This document shows, one piece after another, positions 35,807 to 50,658 of a stretch of 64,000 nt of DNA (position 1 is its first letter; each line of letters opens with the position of its first letter). Below the pieces are notes generated by a model, which did not search any database, was not told the DNA's origin, and saw only the letters and a program-made list of their open reading frames with translations. Origin of the DNA: Puffinus mauretanicus (taxonomy: Eukaryota; Chordata; Aves; Procellariiformes; Procellariidae). A program made the translations under genes and the position numbers. The stretch spans positions 2,454,001 to 2,518,000 of the forward strand of contig JAJKFH010003229.1 in NCBI GenBank assembly GCA_023333565.1. The letters run 5' to 3'.

Positions 35807-38800
35807 GTTGCTGTGTCCCAGGAACGATCATTTCTTTCAGCTGACACTGAAGACACTCCAAGGTGTGCCTCTCCAGGGTAGGCATCTGAAGTTACAGGAG
35901 ACGAATCCCTCCCCTTCTGCACCCAGAGGCGCAGAACACAGTTTGGCATTCACATATGAATGGAGAAGCAAATTGCACAGGAAAAAATCTCAGTACGCAT
36001 TTGAGGAGAAAATACTGCCTAGGAAAAAATGTGTATGTGGTGCCAGATCAGACAGCTGTACCATTTACAAATTCAGCACTTTTCCTCCACTGGAGCACAT
36101 TCAAGGGGCTGAAGAACAACCTTTGTCCTGTGAGGCCCATTAAATTCATGCGGACACACTAATGTTGTGAACTAATGATGCAACTTCTGCTGCTGACGTG
36201 TCTTGCTGAAATGGCTGAATTAGCCACATCATGGGGACAGGTGATACATCGTATGTCTGTTGCATAACATCACCGTGTCATATAAAGTGGTATTATGCCA
36301 ATCCACAAAGTTGGAGACGTGGCAGAAGGGACCTTTAGCATTACCCCAGCATGCTAGGGAAACGTTGAGCCAGAAATGACACAAAAACCTCAGGTAGCTA
36401 AAACGCTGTTGTTGGACACGAACACTTACACAGACCTGTGCCTGCACCTAATCCAGCCCTGACAAAATATTTAGCAATATTCTCTGAACGCTTCTGTCTT
36501 GACAGCCTGGTAAGTTCAAGCCAGAAATACAAAAGATGTAGCTGAGCAAGGGAGTATTGCTGAAGCACAAAAATCAGCATAAGCCAACAAAACAGACCTA
36601 GTGATAGCCTGTAGCCAGAGCTGTTAAGAGGAAAAGTATTCCCCTCTGTGGCAATTTCAAGAAGAATTCCAGGAAAGGTAGAAACTGGTCACAGGAGAAA
36701 AGAGTGAAGCAGGGAAGGAGCTGGCCCAGCTGGGTTGCTGCGTGCACACGGGGAGCGCAGGTTCGGCATGCAGCAAGGTTAGTGGGGTCAAAGCATAAGA
36801 GGAAGCACTTCAGTGCTAATTCAGGCTCTCCTGCACTTTGTTATCTCCCATATACAGGCATGGCCTCCCTCGCTATTAAGGTGCATTATTCTCTGGAGCA
36901 AATATACATACTAATTATCACTGACCCCTGACAAAACATAAAACTCTCTTAATTGCACAAATGGGAGTCAGGCAAAGAAATTCACAGGTGATAGGGTTTT
37001 CTCATAACACAAGCCCCACGCTGCTAAGTCATTCTAACTAATCCCTCTATTTTTAATGTAGGTATCTCTCATAACATTAGGTAAGGAAATATCCATACTG
37101 CATTGCTGAGGTGTGAGTAGAGGAGAGGAAGGTGTGGACAAGTTTACCTTGGATTAACCTGTTCACTTATTAGCCACCATGTGCCATGCTCTGAGCCCAT
37201 CTAGAAAAGTCCTGGGCAGCTGATGGCCATGCTTGCCATAACCATACTACTATTGGCAATCAAACCAATTAATTTAAAACTGGCTCACATGTGTCTTTAT
37301 GATTACAGTCATACCTCTTCCAACTTAGACTCTGTATTCTGCTAAAAAAATAAATAATGCTACAGCTCCCATCTGGTTTTGCGCGGAAACATCTGGCAAA
37401 GCGCTGTTATTTCACAGAAACTACCCCCCTTACCCTTATCTGTGTCCTCTTAATCTACTGCTTTTTTAATTCCATTTGCATTTCTAATAATTCTGATGTC
37501 AGTTTGACAGATATGATAGTTCTGTCATTAACCAAAAATGCAACATAACTTGTCCAAAAAGAGCAGATTCCATTATTATCATCTGCAGAGCTGTCAGTTT
37601 GGTTTGGTACACTTATCTCCCTTTCATTCTCTGGTGTTGGCTGAAGTCAGACACTGAATACTTAATTAACCAAAATGATTGTGGGAGTGCACATTTTCAT
37701 GATGTATATAAGGCACGAAATGTTACAAGTCAGTTTCCATTCTCTAATAGTTGGCACGTATTTTGTGCAACTCCGCACTTTTAGAAACATAAAGAAAACC
37801 ATAGGTTGTAAGAGAGAGGCAGAATGGTACCCAGGGTCATTCGCTGAAGATGGGCAAGACATTTTTACTTTCTGCACTCATAATGGGCAAAAGCACTCAA
37901 GACACAGTTCTGACCCAAGGAGAGGGCTTCGTCTGTTTCTATTAATTATTTTTATAAAGCCGTGGTCAGTGACCTGGTCCTCTGTATTATATGCGGGATG
38001 AGGAGATGGAGCGCAGGAGGAGGAATTGCTTCAAAGGTTTGCCCCTCCAGAACCCAGCATGTCTTCTGCGTTGAGAAGAAATGGATTTGGGGTATAACAT
38101 TAAACGTTCAGAACACGAGTCCAGGGAAGTGCAGAATAAGGTAGCTGTTCACAGCATCGACTTCCAGCACCCTGGGCATCCGGTCACCTCGGACGCTGTT
38201 GGGCGGACAGAGAGAAGGAGCATCTCTGTTACACCCTCCTCAGACCCCACTCAAGGAGAGCCCTGCGCTCTCCACCGGCCCTCTGCGGAGTTCAAGGAGG
38301 CTGCACATCAGAAGTCCGCTCCCTCCCAAGCAGGCAGCGCAAACAGGCTGTCCCGAGCCTGACGCGTCCAGCACAGCCAGGTGTGCGACGGCCCCGTCCA
38401 GAGGGGTAATGTGATCTCTCGCGGGATATCCAGCCAGAGGAGCCAGGCAGGACTAACTCCCTTTCCAAATGTATGTAGCCCAAAGCTATTAGCGAATGCT
38501 CAAGCTGAAACTAGTTCTTCCTGTGTGTAGTGCAAATCAACAGGGGAAGGTCTAAAATGATCTGTAACACACAATTTATGCTTTCACAGTCTTTTATCTT
38601 TCTAGTTCCCTAAGGTAATGGAGTAATTGCAGATAATTATTTCAGAGATTATTATCTAATTCGTACTGCGAAGCTACATGACAGACATTATTCATTTAGC
38701 CAACAAGCACAGCTATTTTTAATTCCTATCTAGTCTCAGTTCAGTCTTTCAAAATAAAATAGCTCACTACTGATTCCACAATTCTTTGTGCTACTGGCAA

Positions 38801-41800
38801 GATACCGAGGAAACTTATGTGGATAAAATGCCTGTGCTTAGCAAAATTATGAATATGCTTTAGTAAATTTGATCTCCAAATTAACATTAAAACTTAATGA
38901 ATATGTTCACACTGAGGCTTTAGAATTAAGAAAACAAGGATAACAGTATATCCTCTCATTTGTGAGTCCTGAAGGCAGAAATAATATTATATTTATCTAT
39001 GTCTTTTCTATTTCTGTCCCAGGCATTTAGATCATTTCGGACACTTTCCTCATAATCTGTCTTTTTACTTTTTCCTCAAAAAAAATGTTTATTTTGGGAA
39101 AGACATTTTCATCTAGAACTGAAACTGTGTTAAAAAATTATGTTACAACAGCCATTTTGACTCCAGTTCCCAGCTGATTGAGTGGTTTGCCATGCAGAAA
39201 GCTTTTGAAGTGATGAATTTACTAAATATAAAGAATAATTGAATCCATTTTAACAGCTTTCCAATTATTTATGTGATAGCTGCTTTGGATGACTCAGAAG
39301 TGTTTACTTAGAACTCTTAAAATGTGCTTAACTTTTCTTTTTCTGATTACAATTGTTTCATTGCAAAATAATTCCTTCCCTTCATGGCTATAAAAGCTAC
39401 CCTCAAGTTTCCCTTTGTATCTCAACTATAAAATAGCCTTACACAATAACGAAATGCAAATCTTACATACGTATGAATAGAGACCTATGCATATTATTTC
39501 TTTATTAGTTTATAATTCTTAATTTATTATCTATATTAGTAGTTTCCAGACATTTAAGCAATAAAAACAATGAAATTAATCCATTTACTCTTCCATAGTT
39601 TTCAAACTGATTTATGATCAATAGTGAATATTCTTTCCCAGACTAAAAGATCTCCCAGAGTCCTAACAGCAAAACAATAAATAATGCATAAAGTGCAAGT
39701 AAGGTTTGCTATTGAACATGAAAGTGCATTTCCTCCAGAATTACACCCTTGCTAATACTTGAACTTAGCATATCCTTACAGTCTTATTCAGCCTTCAGCT
39801 ACCCAAAGTCTAGGTTTTGACATTCAGGTTTAGCTAGATTCACAGCTATATACGGCAGAAATGAAAACACAATACTGCCACCATGGCAGTGAAACTAAGA
39901 TATGAAAAGCACTGCTGGTTGTCAGTGTTTCTATCCATGTACTAGCCCAACAGTAGAAACATGTGAAAATGAATAAATGCAATTTTGTTATTTCTTTTCC
40001 ACTTCCTGCTTGTATTTAAAAGTTGACTTCACTGCAAGACAAGTTTTGGAGTGCTCCCAGACCTTTATGAACTGAAAAACCATTAATAGTAAAAAGAATA
40101 TTTATAAAGCAAAAGTCTGACAGAAATGCCTGTTCTCCTTGTTTACAATATGCCAGATAATTTGGACTGACAGTCACTTTTAAACACAGTTATTTTTCAT
40201 TGCTTAGGCTGCTTATTCACTTTTTCCCCAATCACTCAGTGAAGAGAATGTTATTTGGATTTAGAGCAGTCTCTTTTATATCCAGTTATAGGACTCGATC
40301 TCGAACTCACTAAATCCAGGTAGAAAGACTCCCACTGGCTTCAATAACTTTTGATTAGGCCCTACTTGGGTCACTGACCCTCGTAGGTTCTCAAACACAA
40401 ATACATGGAAATGCCTTGGCGGGGGGGGGTGTTGCATTTCTGAGCATACGTTAAGATATGGCAGTCTGCATGGTGAGCCAGTCAAATGTTCATTGCAGAG
40501 AGATACTGGCATTGCTTCATATCTTTTTCTTTTGTATTTTATTTTCAAAAATCATTGGGAAAGCAGCTCTGTATTCTCCATAACACATGAATAACTTCTG
40601 GAAGACAGAAAAAATTCTGTGTGCATCTTTGTAGCATCAGTCATCTCTAATGCCTTTATAAGGTATCAAAATGGATAAACTCACTTACATTATTTTCAAG
40701 TCATGTTATAGGTTTTGTGATTCAGTTTTGCATCCTGTTTTTTCTTATTTGAATTTTATCCTTTACTGATAGCTGAATGAAATTAGTGTTTTGATTTAAA
40801 TGAGGGAGATCCCTGAAGCAACTTGGAGGCAGTTTACAATGGTAACTTTTTGCAGCATTGACATGTATTTGAGAATACTATTAGAAGCACTTATTACTAT
40901 TTACATATTTTATTAATTAATAAAGTAACCATTTAGTAAATAGATACGTAAGACATGAACTGGAAAAGCCACCTCAGTCTCTGCTTTCTTTGTAGCACAA
41001 GTAGCACAACACTGGAGTGGACAGGACAAGACTTTTGCCAGGTTTTACACACTGAATAGAACAAGGTGCTTTGCTGTCACAGTTTACGGAACACAAAATA
41101 AAGCTTCAGTTTGGGTGGATTAAAAATTCAATACACTCTGCTCAGATGTTGTGGTTCACTAAAATTAACAGTTTCCTGGCCTCCCATTCTACTGAACTCA
41201 TATTTCTGATGCACACAAACATGTGTGAGCCCACCCTTCTTCATCTATTTACCACAGTCAGCAAAATCCTACCCAAGTAAGTGGCTTGTTGGCATCTCGC
41301 CAATTCCTTGAGGGCTGTATCTTGCTTGTGCAAACGAAAGCCCTGTCATCTGAAGCAAGGGGCTACAGCCCAAGAGGCTGCAAGTTTCAGCAGGCAAGGC
41401 TCCATCTTGGACTCGGCAAGATAGATATTTGGTTTACTGTAGGTATTCCACTCAGTATTGTAATGGCCTTACATTCTGCGGGAACACAGTTCTTGTTTCT
41501 CCATTGATTTATCTTTCTCTTCTTCCATGGAGTTGTTTCCTAGTCAATGTAAGTGTGTAGTGACCCTAGTATTAGAAGGGAGTGGGAGGTGCCTTGCTAT
41601 AATTTTTGCTAATTTCACATCCGAAGCTCAGTGAGCAAGTGCAATGGCCCTGACAACTTCACACAAAAGCCATTTTCTTCAAATCATGCTGTTTGTGTCA
41701 ATGATTTTGCAATCAGATGAAACAGAGACACTCGCCAAGGACTTCCCAGAGCCCGTGTTAGCTTTCTCGGAGTTAGACAGCCAGTCCAAGGCACGTGCTC

Positions 41801-44800
41801 TGATATCCCCTCCAGCCATGGAGATGATGACATCTATCTGAGGAGGGGATGTCAACACTGCAGGGAAAGCACTCCCTTTCTCTCTCTCCACCACTGAGGA
41901 AGCCTAGACAAGATGCCTGACTTCCACACACCTGAGACTCGGCAAAGAAAGACTACTGGCTCCTCTGCTACCTTCCAGGGAGCACCAACGTGCATTACAT
42001 GCGTGATAGCCAAATCCCTGTGCTCAGTGCTAGCATGCTCAGGTGATATGCACTGCCACGTGCCGCTGATCAAACATACCGAGCCACTCAAGCAAGAAGT
42101 CATGTCAGGGAAAACCTGATAAAGGAAGAGATAAAGGCTTTGCAGGAGTGCAGCAGAGGGGAGAAAGCTCACACCAGAGCTCAGGAGCAGGTCGCTACAC
42201 GGGTTGCTACCACGCAGGCTCCCTGAGCAGTTCACGCAACTCAGGCAACGGTGCAGCACCTAACACGTCTCACGGGAAGAAGGAAAAGCAAAGAGGACAA
42301 TGCCCAGGAGGGAGCTGCAGGCAGGAATGCAAGCCAGAGACTGACACTTCCAGGGTGTTGTCTGGGATGTTGCAATGGCTGAACACAAGTGACCGGGTTT
42401 GAAGGGGAGATGGAGCGGAAAGGGTGGGAATGAGAGCAGCAGTCTGCGGTCTGCAGGACTGTTGTTGCTGCTGAGGCAGGAATATGCTGTGCCCTGACAT
42501 GGTCTAATGCACCAGGAGAGATCTTAAGTGAAGGCTGAGCTTGAGTAACACCAGCAAAATAGCAACACCAGGCCAAAGTACATGAAGGCAATCCTTGGAC
42601 CACAGGACACCAAAAATACCCTGGATCTGAATCATACCATTGGGACAAACACCGTTAATTAGAAAAGGCATAACACCTGCTTTTAATGATACAGGCTTTT
42701 AGACCAGTCCTCAGGGGAGGAAGCTTCCCCTGAAATCTCCTGGTATGTACTTGAAGATGATGTGGTTCTTGTCAGGATAAGAGCGAATCTGCTCTAGGGG
42801 AGCCAAGGTCCCCAGCAGCTCTGGAGAGCTGTCCCTCTGTTCTGCTTCAATGGCAGATGTATGGCCTGTTGAGCTCTCATACCAACGTCAACCCATCCCA
42901 GGCTTTCCCTACTTGTGCTAGCACGCCAGCAGGAAGGCTACATGCGAACATACAATTGGAGCAAGACAATAAGATATTGCTGCAACACACTGTCCTCGGT
43001 TTTGCTTTCACCCTAGGCTGGAACACATCCTGTGCTAGAAAAGTAAAAAAAAATTCTCTGCTCAATGCAGACATTAAAGTGATCTGGGACAAGGGTGCAG
43101 CTCTTCAGCGTCCTACATTGCACTTTGAGGGAGGAGCAGAGGCTGAGCAGAAGGCACCAGTAACACATTTATTCACACGTGCCTTAAAATTACTTGCAGT
43201 TGTCGTTTACCAAATCTATAAAGAATTCTTTTAATGAAGCATCAGTTTAGATTAAGAAACATGGACTCCTCTCTCGTTGTGCACATATCACATAAGTCAT
43301 AGCCTTAAAATACCCAAGAGTGTGAGTGTGCTACTGCTCCACATATCTGCAGGAATTTGTTTCTTGCTCATAAAACTGTAGGGTAACTCCATTGATGTCC
43401 ACTAGATAACTAAGTAAAATGAATTTACTTGTTAGAATGAATGTGTGTTCAGTTTATAGCTCATTATGGTACATCTTGAGGGCAGAATTTGATTTTAAGA
43501 TTTTTTCTAATACGCAATCTGGTCAGCATCAATAACTGCTTGCAAATCACATTTTTGGGTAAATAATCAACTTTTTACTGCATTTATTTGATTTTGTCCA
43601 CAGCTGGATGGGATATTGACACATTATTTTCTTTGTTATGTATATTCTTCTTTTTCAAGAAAGGAATAATTTAAAGGAAAAATTTTATTTGCTTTTTAAT
43701 TTTTATTATTTTGTCAGTTATATATTTCTGTAGCTTGAAACAGTGTTTCACAGTATGTCTTTGGCTTTCATTGTCTGATAAAATGCTCGAGTTACTGTTC
43801 CTGTGGAAAAAACTATTCAGTTAAGGTTTTATAACCACATGGGCAATTTTTTTTTCCTCTAAACAACACAGAGGCAAGCATGTAAGGACATGTTGGGCAT
43901 GCACTGACAAGAAATACAAACAAGTTCTTTTCCCATCAGTTACATAAAGGTTTCTTGCTGGTTTATATTTGTTTCCCACTTTATGTTAACTTTGCTTATC
44001 AGTGCACAGGCTCTTAAATGAATTCATTCTTCAGCTCATAATTTACTCATTGGAATTTGCAAGTAGCGGTAAATTGGCATGAAAAATTTGAAAGAACAGC
44101 CACATATGTTCTATGTCTCTTCGTATGAGTTCAACAGCATTCATACATGTGACATTTGGCAGAGATAAATTTTACCTAATGTTTTGTTTTAATTAACTTC
44201 TTGAATTTCTCTTATGGTTTATAGGATGTTGCTCTCTGGAAAGCATGCACAAAGAAGTAGCAATGAAATTACATAAGAGTGTCTAAAAGAAAGAAATCTG
44301 GATTTAGTATTCATTAAAACAAACATTTCCTATAGTTCATCTTTTTTCCTATAGTACTCTTCATAAATGTTCCTAGGCCAAGATTTTAACACTGAAAAAC
44401 TCAAGCTTATTCTGAAATTTGCATTTATGCTTCCAGGTAAGTAACTTTATTGAGTCTCAGTTTTTGTGTGCCTAATAGTTTTTGAAGTTAATTCACTTTT
44501 TAGGTTACCCAGGCATGGACTGAAAGACCCTAAACTTATACTGCCTTTTTTCTCGAGCTCTGTATATTCTGTAGGCTAAAGAACATCCCTCAGTTCCTCA
44601 TACAGGACAGTGCTTACTGGCATTATTTCAAAAAGTCCCCCACCAAATCAAAACAATACAAAACAAGAATTCTGGTTACATTTTCAACTATTAACTGTAT
44701 AAGTTACTATAAACAGCATACATTAGGCTGAGTTTGCTTGACTTTTACTTATAAAGCATTTCCCCCTCCCACTTCCCCCCCCCTTTTACATAAAACAAAA

Positions 44801-46396
44801 AGAACAATTATGTGAAGGAAGGTCAGCAGTCTAAAAGATCAGAAAATATATTCTAGGAATAAGGATCCAGAACTTTTTGAAACATTCTTAGGCTTTCCCA
44901 GCAAAACAGACATTTCATCAAAACAGGAAAGTCTGCAAACCATGTTGGTTTCTAAGAGTTTTAACAGAGAAGTTCATCTCTTCTCCTCAAGTTTGGTGCT
45001 TAGCATGCTCACAGTTATGTTCCATTTCTACCTACATCCACGCACCAAGGCAATGCCTTTAAAATCTATGCAACCTATATATAAACTATATGCTATATGT
45101 ATTATAAAAACATTCCATTATAAGGAAGAGAGAGTTTTAAAATGGCTAAAGGGTTTAGAAAATATTTTGTCTCTAAGCATTTTTTATTGTCAGTGGAGGG
45201 TGTGAGATTTTTCAGAGCACTGTAAGATACACTCCTGTATCACCTCTCCTTTCCAAGAAGCTTCTCTCTCTCCACTGACTAGACCTCCTTCTCCCTCCTT
45301 AATACTGAAATGTTGAAAGATTTCCTTTTCTTTCCATTTTAGAATAGAAATAAACTGTGAAACTTCTAAATTCCTGACAACTGGAACTGTTGTTTCAGAA
45401 CATTCCCGGGAGTTCAGATGTTTATAAGTATCTTATCCAGTTGTTCCAGATGTCTTGACCTTGGGCTAGAAACCTCAGGAACGCACCATTCGTTCTTTCA
45501 GTTCTCCTGATTATCTTCTCATTCTTCTGTTTGTATTCAGATAAGAAAAAGGTAAAGATAAGTCTGATTTCAGGTAAGAGGTGGCTCTTACCTGATATTC
45601 CCTTCATTTGGTCTAAGGTGATTGTTCTAATTCTTAAGTGGTGGGGCTGATAAGAACAGAAACAGAACAAGTTGGTGGAGATAAGTGACTCTGTAGGTTT
45701 CTAGGAGAAAGACATGTTCTAGTGCAAGGTTATGAGCACAGCCATGGGAGCTGATCAAGAGGAACTAGGATGTCTCTCTCCTATTCTGCCACTTTGCATT
45801 TCAAAATTATGCACAACCAGCATCCCAAAACCAAAGTGCATCAGAGGTTCAAAGGGAGTGCCCAAATCCAGTGTAAAAACAGCAGCATGATACACTTTAA
45901 TTGCAACTCCCTAGTATCACAATGCCACTATCGGTCATAGAGCCAGATTAATAATGCAGATTTGGGGGTATGAGGGAAGTCATTCTTTATTTTCCAAGAT
46001 TCACTTAGACATTTTTAAACACGAAATGCAGCAAGTTTTCATGTTTCACGCACTCCTATCTTTAACCTAACATGATAATTTTTTCCAAGCTGACTTGTTT
46101 CCAGAAGCACCTTAGGTAATCCGGACAAGTGCAAAACAGCTCCACTCCCTTAGTACCCAGAAATTCAAAGAGTAGATGAAAAGCCTTACACATGATTTCA
46201 GCTGAAGAACTCAAAAGATTTAGGGAACTCCCAGCTGTGTGGTGACAGTACAGTTAGATTACTATTAGTGGCTCAGGGAACCCCAGTGAGTATATAGCCT
46301 ACTAATTTCAAGGGTGAAGTGAGAAGACACTAAAGCATTAACAGCTGCATTGGTAATTTACTATCTTTTTAATACCTGAGTTCCTGAAGTGCATAG

Positions 46397-46515
46397 CGCA
46401 TGTGTATGTGTGTGCATATGTACCTAATTTGATATCTCTCTCCATATAAATATACATACACATATACACAAAACACATACAAAAAATATACTGTGTATAT
46501 ATACACACATATATC
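46397..46515. repeat. Compound CA/TA/TG microsatellite
   Basis: A run of CATGTGTATGTGTGTGCATATG, an interruption, then ATATACATACACATATACACA and GTGTATATATACACACATATAT. It is imperfect, mostly alternating purine-pyrimidine DNA similar to the tract at 19.5 kb. Confidence 0.85.
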
Positions 46516-47220
46516 CGTAAAATATTTTAATCAAAAAAAGTTTTTCTAGTCCTAGTTGACACTACTGATAAAGAACAATCTAACACAAATTATATTACAC
46601 TATATATTGGACCATGTTTTATAACTATTAGACCAGCTCTGGTTAAAAGTTTGAGCCAAGAAACAACCACTGGTTTTATTTTACACAGTTTTGCTTTTGA
46701 TTTTAGGGAGCTCTTTGGGATAGGAATCATGTCATCTTCTATGTTTTATTTCAGTATAAACATTTCTGAGCACATGGCCAAATTTTAAACAAATGCAAGG
46801 CTTAAGTATTCCTTTGGACAGCATAATTTTGTGGCTGATGTTAGCGCACACCCAAGCAGCAGGACCTACAGTGATATGAAGATCAAGCTTCTAGGACATT
46901 CCCTCTCGCTATGTGACTAGTACTGTGGTTTAAAAAGACCAAAGCTTGCTAAGTAACCAGGTGCACAGCTCTTGCTTCCTTCACCTGCAAATAAAATCTG
47001 ACATCTTATTCCACATGGGATAGGCAAAGAACAAGCATACAGTCATCAATTTCCATGGCCTATCTGGCAAGTACTAACTCATTAACTACTGCACCTTATC
47101 GGCTTGCAACCACCTGTCCACTGCCTAACATTACTGGTTTCTAGAGTACTGTATAGGCTATAATTTCAATCTAAATAATTGCTGAGAGTGTGCAGGCTCT
47201 TTTTTTTTCTTTTTTTTCAG

Positions 47221-47346
47221 CCAAAGAGAATCACTCTCCACAACTTAATCTGTCGAGGACTCACACATCAGAAAAATGAGATGGAAACAATGTATAATAT
47301 AATGCAGCCACGAGGGGTTCCAGATGTCTTTCTTCATCAGTTCAAA
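47221..47346 (+). CDS. Candidate internal coding exon, unknown protein
   Basis: A long pyrimidine tract (about 47,199-47,217) ending in TTTTCAG at 47,220 is an excellent splice acceptor. It is followed by 126 open bases, exactly 42 codons, up to a possible donor TTCAAA/GTATTT at 47,346/47,347. The peptide begins PKRITLHNLICRGLTH and ends RGVPDVFLHQFK. The frame stays open past the donor to a stop at 47,398-47,400. I recognise no domain. The donor is only moderate and no partner exon was found. It could equally be a non-coding RNA exon or a chance match. Confidence 0.2.
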
Positions 47347-50300
47347 GTATTTAAAGTGTGTTTTCTCAGATTCTGTGTACAGATAAATCAGTGTATTTAA
47401 TTATGATGATAAATTGCTTATTGAGTAGTACCATTTTTTTTACATGTAACAATAACACACACTTGTAGGATATTCATGCAGCAAGGCACACGAGTAACTT
47501 CCCACGCAACTGCATCATATAACACAAAAAAGTTTGAAAAAACACTTCTTTGGGGGTGTTCATATTCATAACACACTCTATGCCAAAATGTTTCAGTTTT
47601 TCTTAGTCTGATAGGAGCTCTTGAAGAAGGCTGGACGTTGCTAAAAGGACATGGAAGGCAGGCACACATGATCAGAGCTTATCGCTTGTGTTGATACATT
47701 TTTTAATGACTTAAAGACAGAAAGGCACTGAAAGCAATATAGATCTTTCACAAGATCCAGTTTGGAAGTAAATCAAAAGAAATTTTCTTACTTTCAATGT
47801 ATAAATAGTTACATTTTTATATTTGACTTATGGACTATACAAAGCACTTAGACTGCTCGGCTTTCTAGTTGAGACTTAATTCCCAGCTTTAATCACCCAG
47901 AGTTGAAAACATAATGCTTTACACAAACAGCCAGTGACACTGACTGGAAACAAATGAGGAGGAAATGAAAAAGCACATGAAACTCAGAGTTCACGGAAAA
48001 CCTACTGAATCACATTTCTTTCAAAATTTAATTTTGCTTTGTGCTGAAAGAAACCAAGAGGTATCCTCTAGCTGTAAACAACTATGATTTCAAAATAGCA
48101 AAGATCTCCTGAATTTGGTATGTGTTTTTACCAGAGGGTCATGTTTACAGAGCAATCTGCCATTTAAGCATTCTTACAGCCCTGTTGTGAAATTCCTACC
48201 ACGCTTCACACTAAGTGTCACATTTACCTTGTTCACTTCAGCAGGACCGTATGACCTTCTTTCCAGCAATTTGTAGACCACCAACATGAGCCCCCAGTAA
48301 AAGGAAAACATTGCATTCAGTGTTTTAGGTTTTGTTGATTAAGACATTATTCATGGCAAATCATAGTCTGTCCCTTCAGAAGGTGCTACAGAAGCTCTCG
48401 AGATAAGACACATTCACAGCTTCTTTGGGCAATAGGTGAACTCCTTGCAGTGGATTTGTTCTTTGGCTAAATACATGTTGGGCTACCAAATTCTCCTTTT
48501 CACTCTAGAATGCTACCAGCACACTGACAAACAACAGATGATTACATTTTGGCAGCAAATTAGAGAATAAGGATCAACATGTGCTTTGTAGCATCCAAGG
48601 AGTTTTCATGGGATTGAAACATGAATCTCTCCACATCGCAATATTACGTTGCAGCAAAAAAAAGTATGGCTTTAGAGCACTGACAAATACCCAAGAGTGC
48701 TTAGAGACAAAAATTACTAATAGAGTAGCATCACTAACACAGTATTAACCACAAAAAAGTCAGTCGACATCAAAGCTCCTACAGCAACGTTAATTATTAT
48801 CTCTATTTTTAGAAAATCTAGAGGCCTCAAATCAGACTTTGTGGTTTTGTTACCTATTACACAGAGATGGTTCAGTCCAGCTGTAGTGACAAAGGATAGG
48901 AAAAAGCAGTATATTACCCCTCTTTTATAAGTGGGAATTGGCCCACAAGGAAACCAAGACGTACGTCTGTGGTCACACTGGACTGTGTCACAAAACTGGG
49001 ACTTAAGCTGAAAACCAACTTCCTCCCTACATTTGCCTGATAAACAAATGCCATCTTACTGTGTTTACACTTCTAGTGCGTATGAATTTGCTCTGCCTGT
49101 AGTCTAAAGTGACCAAACCTATGAGACTGCATTAATGTAGTGCTGAGCCAAGAATAAGAAACCATCTCTGCCACAGGTGGCACCCCATGAAACCCAAGCC
49201 CTCCAGGTTATACCTTGTAAGTATATGTCAGTTTAAACATTCGTTTTCTGTTTTCTTTACCTTTCACATTTGGTCTATTTTATGATACATGTGTAAGAAA
49301 GAAAAGCAAAAAATTTGCTCTTTTTTTATACAATGGTGATGTTCAACAATTTTTGCAAATCCTTCCCAAGTACTGATTTTGCTTGTTTTATTTGTTCTTG
49401 ATTTATCAACCTGGTTACTTCTTTATATAGACTTTCACTGCAATTAGTTTTTCTAATAATTAAATCAATGACAAAAATTTTAAAGGTGATTCTGTTCTTT
49501 AAAATTGCTCTCCTTTGAGACAATATTCTGACAAACTAAAATACTGCATTCCCAACTGCATAAGCTGCCAACATTTCAATAGCATTATACGTTAGTAGGA
49601 ATAAGGGTAGTCTTTATTAGCGTTGTGTGTTTCCTTTAATTACAGAATTAGACTGTGGTTCCTCAGCTATCAACCCCTAGGACTTCCATTTGAAACAAGC
49701 TATTTCCATAACTGTTAAAGTAGAACAGTATTTTTTCTCCATTATGATGGCAACGATGGACTTTCTCTATTATTGAAGTGAGCCAATTCAACAGATGATA
49801 AAGGCCTCAGCAATCTACCAACTCCCAAAGAGTGAAGCTACACAGCTAATTGAGCTGACGGGTATGTAGTCAATAATTATGCACACTGTATATTTTTCAT
49901 GGTTAAATATAGACCTGAAAGTAAAGACCAGAAATCAATCACTTTAGGTTAATCTTAAAAAAATGATGAGAGAAGAATATTTCATGTTAATCCAACAGTA
50001 GGACAATGTACTGAAATTTCAATTTAGTTTCAGTCTTTTAGTGTAAGCAGCATGTAACACATTGACATGCCTTTCTTTTCTCCTCACATAAATTCAAAAA
50101 CAGCAATCTTGCCTAACAAAATTACACAATTTGGTTCTATAATCCTTTTTTTTCTGTTTTATTTTTAAAATCACCATTCAATATTGTAGATAAATTAGTG
50201 GTAGTTTATGGCTTGGTATTCACAAAGGACATACTTAGAAAAGCCATTTTTCTGTATTGCATATTTCTCCTGCATTAACAATCAAACTTTTTACTGCTGG

Positions 50301-50653
50301 TTGGGTTTATCTAAAGCTATTTTTAAAATATTTTTCCTCCTACTTATGAAAAAATGATGCTATTGTTGGCCAGAACATTTGCTGGTAAGATACATGCTCA
50401 CATCATCATAAAACATATGACTGGTAGATTATGTGTTAGTGAAAGAAGATAGGGTGTTTAAGTATAAAATTTAACTGTTGAGTGTTGCAAGAAATAATCA
50501 GATCATAATAGTATTTTATATTGACATGAGGACCACACTTCCCCTTTTAATACTTTGTTTAACCCCCGGCTTTGTCATTGGGAAATTACAGAAAAAATTA
50601 TTATCAAGAAATGCTTGTTTATAAGATGTTGACTGCATTTCTATAGCTAGTCA

Positions 50654-50658
50654 TCATC
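50654..50658 (+). repeat. Target-site duplication, left copy (TCATC)
   Basis: TCATC immediately left of the LTR is repeated immediately right of it (51,246-51,250). A 5-base duplication fits ERVL-type integration. The neighbourhood is itself TCATC-rich, which slightly weakens the call. Confidence 0.65.

Larger units (their letters stand above)
34876..50658. other. Long mostly unique stretch, no certain gene
   Basis: This is AT-rich DNA with small GC-richer patches (about 38,150-38,430 and 42,100-42,500). It has a 9-G run at 40,421-40,429, a C-rich run near 44,762-44,786, the microsatellite at 46,397 and the candidate exon at 47,221. No host gene, RNA gene or additional mobile element was recognised. 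Open frames of up to 135 codons at about 41.8-42.7 kb occur on both strands and carry no known domain. Confidence 0.5.

Noticed and set aside
41852..42648. Two 135-codon minus-strand open frames
   Set aside because: They are rich in Cys, Ser and Leu with no domain, sit in a GC-richer patch, and overlapping open frames exist on the other strand. This is what chance produces.
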